From positions 501,001 to 565,000 of the forward strand of contig NZ_JALJWV010000001.1 in assembly GCF_024169655.1 (NCBI RefSeq): a DNA stretch of 64,000 nucleotides. Reading direction: 5' to 3'. The DNA comes from Pseudomonas marginalis (GTDB lineage: Bacteria; Pseudomonadota; Gammaproteobacteria; Pseudomonadales; Pseudomonadaceae). Below, piece by piece: positions 60,895 through 64,000 of this stretch. Below the pieces are notes generated by a model. That model was given only the letters and a program-made list of their open reading frames with translations. It did no database searches and had not been told where the DNA came from. The position numbers were made by a program, and so were the translations under genes. Within the stretch, counting starts at the first letter, position 1; every line of letters starts with the position of its first letter.

Positions 60895-61308
60895 TTACGC
60901 GGCGATGGGTGGGGCACGACTGCGCGCGCCGGGGAAAATGCTCTGCCGGGCATGGCCCAGGCGCGGTGAGGGGGTGAGGGCGTTGGCCGGCGATGGGGCG
61001 CCGAGGGTGAGGTAGGACACGCTGCCGGGCAGGGCCGGGCAACTGAAGAGCAGGCTGCAATAGCCGCACTTTTCCCAGAGCACGTGGTGTTCGTCGGGGG
61101 CCTGTTTTTGAGTCGGACGCTGTTGCGGTTCGCCATGGCACTCGGGCATGTCCATGGACATACCGGCGTGCTGATTCATCGGCATCGCTTGGGAAATCAG
61201 CGGACCGATAAAAATCATCAGCATGGCGAACAGGCTGATCCAACTGCCGCGCTTAAGGCTCACGGGCCTGCGGCGCTGCACGGACAGCCTGGCGCGTGGG
61301 GCGCCCAT
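60895..61308 (-). CDS. DUF2946 protein (downstream copy)
   Basis: The 137-residue protein has one N-terminal hydrophobic segment (SLFAMLMIFIGPLISQAMP), a Met/His-rich stretch (MNQHAGMSMDMPECHGEP) and Cys pairs in EKCGYCSLLFSC. DUF2946 proteins are small secreted or membrane-bound proteins found in copper loci; metal binding is likely. It lies 11 bases after the PCuAC gene. Confidence 0.85.
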   Translation of the reverse strand: MGAPRARLSVQRRRPVSLKRGSWISLFAMLMIFIGPLISQAMPMNQHAGMSMDMPECHGEPQQRPTQKQAPDEHHVLWEKCGYCSLLFSCPALPGSVSYLTLGAPSPANALTPSPRLGHARQSIFPGARSRAPPIAA

Positions 61309-61319
61309 CGAGTGTTGGC

Positions 61320-61802
61320 CTACTGCGCGTGTTTATGCTCGTGGGGGGCCATCTGCGGGACTTTCTGTACGGACACTTGCACCTCGACGTCCCCGGCTTT
61401 TTCGAAGGTCAGGGTCAGTGGGAAGTGTTTGCCGTCAGCCAGCACGCTGCGGTCTTTGAGACCGAACAACATCACGTGATACGCCATGGGCGCGAAGGTC
61501 AAGTCACCCTTGGCCGGCACGGCAACGCTGGGCACTTGTTGCATCTTCATCAAGGCGCCTTGCATCACATGCTCATGCAGTTCGGCGGTGTCTGCCACCG
61601 GCGTCTTGACGCTGAGCAGGCGGTCCGGGGTTTCGCCGGTATTGTGAACCACAAAGTAGGCCGCGACGGTCGGCGCGTTGGGGGGCAATTCCTGGGACCA
61701 GGGATCGCTGACCAGCAGGTCGCCGGCCTTGTAGTCATCGGCATTGGCAGCACTGAACGCCGGCAGCAGCAACGCGGCCAGAAGCAGGGAAGATTTGAGC
61801 AT
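61320..61802 (-). CDS. Periplasmic copper chaperone PCu(A)C
   Basis: The 160-residue precursor has the signal MLKSSLLLAALLLPAFSAANA and the PCuAC fold: LLVSDPWSQELPPNAPTVAAYFVVHN, HEHVMQGALMKMQQV and YHVMLFGLKD, giving the H/M copper motif (HxxM...M...HxM). It delivers Cu(I), usually to cytochrome oxidase. ATG 61802. It sits between two DUF2946 genes in the same direction. Confidence 0.92.
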   Translation of the reverse strand: MLKSSLLLAALLLPAFSAANADDYKAGDLLVSDPWSQELPPNAPTVAAYFVVHNTGETPDRLLSVKTPVADTAELHEHVMQGALMKMQQVPSVAVPAKGDLTFAPMAYHVMLFGLKDRSVLADGKHFPLTLTFEKAGDVEVQVSVQKVPQMAPHEHKHAQ

Positions 61803-61849
61803 GGCAGTTCTCCAGAACGGTTCTAAACGCAGTTGATTTGCGAAGACCA

Positions 61850-62254
61850 TCAGACCGTTGGAGAGGCGCGCGGGTTAAGGCTCGGCCATTGCTGGCGCGG
61901 CGTGGGCGACTGCAATGACGGCGGCGGCAGGCTCTGCACCGCCTCGAACCGTGTGACATACAACTGCGGCACATGCCCCGGCAACGCCACCAACGGCGCC
62001 GAGCCCGAGCAACACCAGCAATGCTGCATGGCGGAGTGATCGTCCTGCTGCGGTGCCGGAATGTCCAACTTGCCCAGAGCAACGGTTTTCAGGCTGGCGC
62101 CATTGGACGAACAGAAGCTGCCCCACAGCAGTTGCTGCACGGGGTCTTTGGACTGCTGCATCGCCCCGGCCAACGGCATGGCAAAGGCGTTGAACAGCAC
62201 TGCAAAGCAGGCGATCCAGACGATTGCAAAGCGTTGACGGGCCATGGCGGACAA
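61850..62254 (-). CDS. DUF2946 protein (upstream copy)
   Basis: The 134-residue protein has a hydrophobic N-terminal segment (FAIVWIACFAVLFNAFAMPLAGA) and the Cys/His cluster DDHSAMQHCWCCSGSAP near 72-88, as expected of copper-locus DUF2946. An alternative start ATG at 62245 (MARQR) is possible. First gene of the copper cluster. Confidence 0.85.
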   Translation of the reverse strand: MSAMARQRFAIVWIACFAVLFNAFAMPLAGAMQQSKDPVQQLLWGSFCSSNGASLKTVALGKLDIPAPQQDDHSAMQHCWCCSGSAPLVALPGHVPQLYVTRFEAVQSLPPPSLQSPTPRQQWPSLNPRASPTV

Positions 62255-62347
62255 TCCGTAGGGTTAAACGATCAGGTGGGTATTTAGCCTGATCGGGGGG
62301 GATAAGTAAAAAGTGGCGGTGTGGTTTGGTGTCGCAGCTCTACCAAG

Positions 62348-62671
62348 TTATGCCGTTGGTACGCCGTGGACCTGCATATCGACACCTAACGCTTTTCTAA
62401 TCACTGCAAAAATCGCTGCCAGGTTATCCATGCTTGGGTTTCCGCTGGCTGACAACATCCGGTGCAGGCTTTTACTAGGTTTTGCGGTCTCTGTCGCAAG
62501 CCCTTCAAATCCTACTGTGGCGTTGACCAAATCACGCAGAATCACGCGTGAAATTTCCGGCTCGCCATTGAGAAAAAGCGTAGCAGCCTCATCCAGGAGT
62601 GCTTGGGCAAATTCAGGGTCGCGTTGAGCGCGTTCGGCAATGGTGTGTTTGTAGCTGCGGGTTAGTGCCAT
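62348..62671 (-). CDS. HTH antitoxin (COG3636-type addiction module antidote), apparently orphaned
   Basis: The 107-residue protein ALTRSYKHTIAERAQRDPEF ... FLNGEPEISRVILRDLVNATVGFEGLA ... SLHRMLSASGNPSMDNLAAIFAVIRKALG matches the HigA-like antidote family, with a helix-turn-helix at about 65-90. These genes normally follow a RelE/HigB-type toxin gene. Here only a short toxin-like frame remains upstream. AGAGGTAACC just before ATG contains a ribosome site and a half-operator. Confidence 0.85.
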   Translation of the reverse strand: MALTRSYKHTIAERAQRDPEFAQALLDEAATLFLNGEPEISRVILRDLVNATVGFEGLATETAKPSKSLHRMLSASGNPSMDNLAAIFAVIRKALGVDMQVHGVPTA

Positions 62672-62682
62672 GCTGGTTACCT

Positions 62683-62796
62683 CTTTTGTTCCGATGCCCT
62701 GCGCCGCTGCTACTTTGCGATCCGCGACGTTACTGCGGTGAGATCGCGTTTTGGGCTGACGTGGTTGTCGCGTCGGTATTCTTCAATCTCAATCAT
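62683..62796 (-). pseudogene. Remnant of HigB/RelE-type toxin gene
   Basis: From ATG 62796 a 28-codon frame, MIEIEEYRRDNHVSPKRDLT then AVTSRIAK, ends at a TAG (62710-62712). The opening resembles addiction-module killer proteins, which begin with a similar EYRRxDGxSPxxxW text but continue to about 100 residues. The bulk appears deleted, since the antitoxin gene starts about 40 bases later. The resemblance is short, so this is a suggestion. Confidence 0.5.
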
Positions 62797-62809
62797 TGGC
62801 CGTGCTGAA

Positions 62810-62827
62810 GGTAACAAATAGGTTACC
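62810..62827. promoter_or_regulatory. Candidate operator of the toxin-antitoxin remnant
   Basis: GGTAAC-AAATAG-GTTACC, perfect 6-bp arms, just upstream of the toxin remnant start. A further GGTTACC (62675-62681) lies at the antitoxin start. Such dyads are usual autoregulatory sites. Confidence 0.5.
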
Positions 62828-62852
62828 AATCAAGCAGGCGAGCGATCCTGAC

Positions 62853-63578
62853 TTATCGAATGAAGTTTGCCAACGCGATGAGTGTTTCTTCCGGCGACAA
62901 GAGTTCCCGATCCACTTGAGCCAACACCGGCCGCCTCAACACCAACACCGGCACCCTACGCTCGCGCGCCACTTCCAGCTTCGGTTCGGTGGCGGTGCTG
63001 CCACTGTTCTTGCTGATCAGCACATCGATCTGTTGTCGTTCGAACAACGCGCGCTCGTTTTCGATCAGAAACGGCCCACGCGCGCCGATCACTTCGCAGC
63101 GTTCATTACCCGGATACACCTCCAGCGCGCGCAGCGTCCAGAACTGCTCCTGCGGGATCTCATCAAGATGCTGCAACGGCTCGCGGCCCAAGGTGAACAG
63201 CGGGCGCTTGAAGGGTTTCAGGGCCTCGATCAGCTCGGCCCAGTCAGCGACTTCGCGCCAGTCATCGCCCGCTTGCGGTTGCCACGCCGGGCGGCGCAGG
63301 GCCCAACACGGAACACCGCACAACCGTGCGGCCTGGGCGGCGTTGTGGCTGATCTGTGCCGCGTAAGGATGGGTGGCGTCGAGGATCAGGCTGATCTGCT
63401 CGTCGCGAACGAACTGCGCCAAGCCTTCAAACCCGCCGTAGCCCCCGACCCGCACCTGGCACGTGAGGTCAGTCGGCACGCGGCCCACTCCGGCCAAACT
63501 GTAGATATGTTCCGGCCCCAGGGTTCGGGCGATGGCGAGGGCTTCGGTGACGCCGCCCAGCAGCAGGATGCGTTTCAT
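62853..63578 (-). CDS. cobK: Precorrin-6A reductase
   Basis: The 241-residue enzyme shows [65 protein letters not shown] and [31 protein letters not shown], all typical of CobK/CbiJ. It reduces precorrin-6A to precorrin-6B with NADPH in aerobic cobalamin synthesis. Start ATG 63578 overlaps the cobL stop by 4 bases. Confidence 0.94.
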   Translation of the reverse strand: MKRILLLGGVTEALAIARTLGPEHIYSLAGVGRVPTDLTCQVRVGGYGGFEGLAQFVRDEQISLILDATHPYAAQISHNAAQAARLCGVPCWALRRPAWQPQAGDDWREVADWAELIEALKPFKRPLFTLGREPLQHLDEIPQEQFWTLRALEVYPGNERCEVIGARGPFLIENERALFERQQIDVLISKNSGSTATEPKLEVARERRVPVLVLRRPVLAQVDRELLSPEETLIALANFIR

Positions 63579-64000
63579 AGTGGCTTGACCACGTCCAGCA
63601 GGGTGATCGGCAGCGCCTGGCGCCAGGTGTCGAATTCACCGAGCGGCTGGGCCTGGGCCACGTGGAGGCGGGTCAGTTCGCCGCCGTGTCGGGCGCGCCA
63701 GGCCATCAGGGTCATTTCGCTTTGCAGGGTCACCGCATTGGCGACCAGGCGGCCACCGGGGCGCAGGTGTTGCCAGCAGGTCTCGAGCACGCCGTCGCGG
63801 GTGACGCCGCCGCCGATGAAGATCGCGTCGGGTGTTTCCAGGCCGTCGAGGGCCGCCGGCGCGGTGCCGCGCACCAGTTGCAGGCCGGGCACGCCGAGGG
63901 CGTCGCGGTTGTGTTCGATCAGGCCTTGGCGGCCTGCATCGGCTTCAATCGCCAAGGCGCGACAGCTCGGGTGGGCGCGCATCCATTCGATGCCGATGGA
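63575..64000 (-). CDS. cobL: Precorrin-6Y C5,15-methyltransferase, C-terminal (CbiT) part; 5' end outside window
   Basis: The last 141 codons are visible and the frame is open to the window edge. The CbiT-like SAM methyltransferase/decarboxylase domain is seen: [61 protein letters not shown]. CobL methylates C5 and C15 and removes the ring C acetate in cobalamin synthesis. It forms an operon with cobK. Confidence 0.92.
   Translation of the reverse strand, partial: SIGIEWMRAHPSCRALAIEADAGRQGLIEHNRDALGVPGLQLVRGTAPAALDGLETPDAIFIGGGVTRDGVLETCWQHLRPGGRLVANAVTLQSEMTLMAWRARHGGELTRLHVAQAQPLGEFDTWRQALPITLLDVVKPL

Overview
This 64-kb window looks like chromosome from a Pseudomonas of the fluorescens group. 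The sequence is GC-rich. Gene order follows known Pseudomonas neighbourhoods: azurin with nadE and pncB; an acetyltransferase gene inside the urease operon; ureEFG next to a DesT-like regulator. Nearly every intergenic gap carries the short GC-rich REP palindromes typical of this group. No tRNA, rRNA, CRISPR array or prophage was seen.

Layout. 1-5.2 kb: end of a three-gene transglutaminase / ATP-grasp / alpha-E cluster. 5.2-8.3 kb: azurin and NAD salvage (nadE, pncB). 8.34-9.62 kb: one IS481-family element inserted into a REP. 9.6-13.6 kb: lysine/pipecolate catabolism (a LysR regulator divergent from amaB, then amaA). 13.6-19.1 kb: the branched-chain amino acid ABC transporter braCDEFG behind a consensus sigma-54 promoter. 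19.1-22 kb: a gene-poor stretch rich in DnaA-box-like sites, an SDR and an AGE-family epimerase/isomerase. 22-26 kb: urease accessory genes ureE-ureF-ureG-hupE, an NlpC/P60 hydrolase and a DesT-like regulator. 26-36.7 kb: envelope, ferritin, lipase, transporter and chaperone genes. 36.8-42 kb: a 1723-residue protein with leucine-rich repeats and a NEL-type E3 ubiquitin ligase domain. 42-52.3 kb: a minus-strand urea locus, urtABCDE-ureD-ureA-GNAT-GNAT-ureB-ureC, with a near-consensus sigma-54 promoter ahead of urtA. 52.6-57.2 kb: a 1546-residue protein built almost entirely of seven about 217-residue repeats. 57.3-62.3 kb: a copper uptake and handling cluster (PepSY protein, OprC receptor, PCuAC chaperone, two DUF2946 proteins). 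62.3-62.8 kb: an antitoxin-like gene with the apparent remains of its toxin. 62.8-64 kb: cobK and the 3' part of cobL.

How the genes work together. The urt transporter imports urea, UreABC hydrolyses it, and UreD with the distant UreEFG and HupE supplies nickel. Sigma-54 signals at urtA and braC point to nitrogen control of both uptake systems. AmaB and AmaA act in succession on pipecolate. The copper genes form an outer-membrane-to-periplasm path.

The least conventional content is the two giant genes on either side of the urea locus. One has the features of a ubiquitin ligase effector or toxin. The other is a tandem array of a domain whose first copy alone keeps a JAMM-like metal-binding signature. 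All function calls come from reading the sequence; no database search was run.
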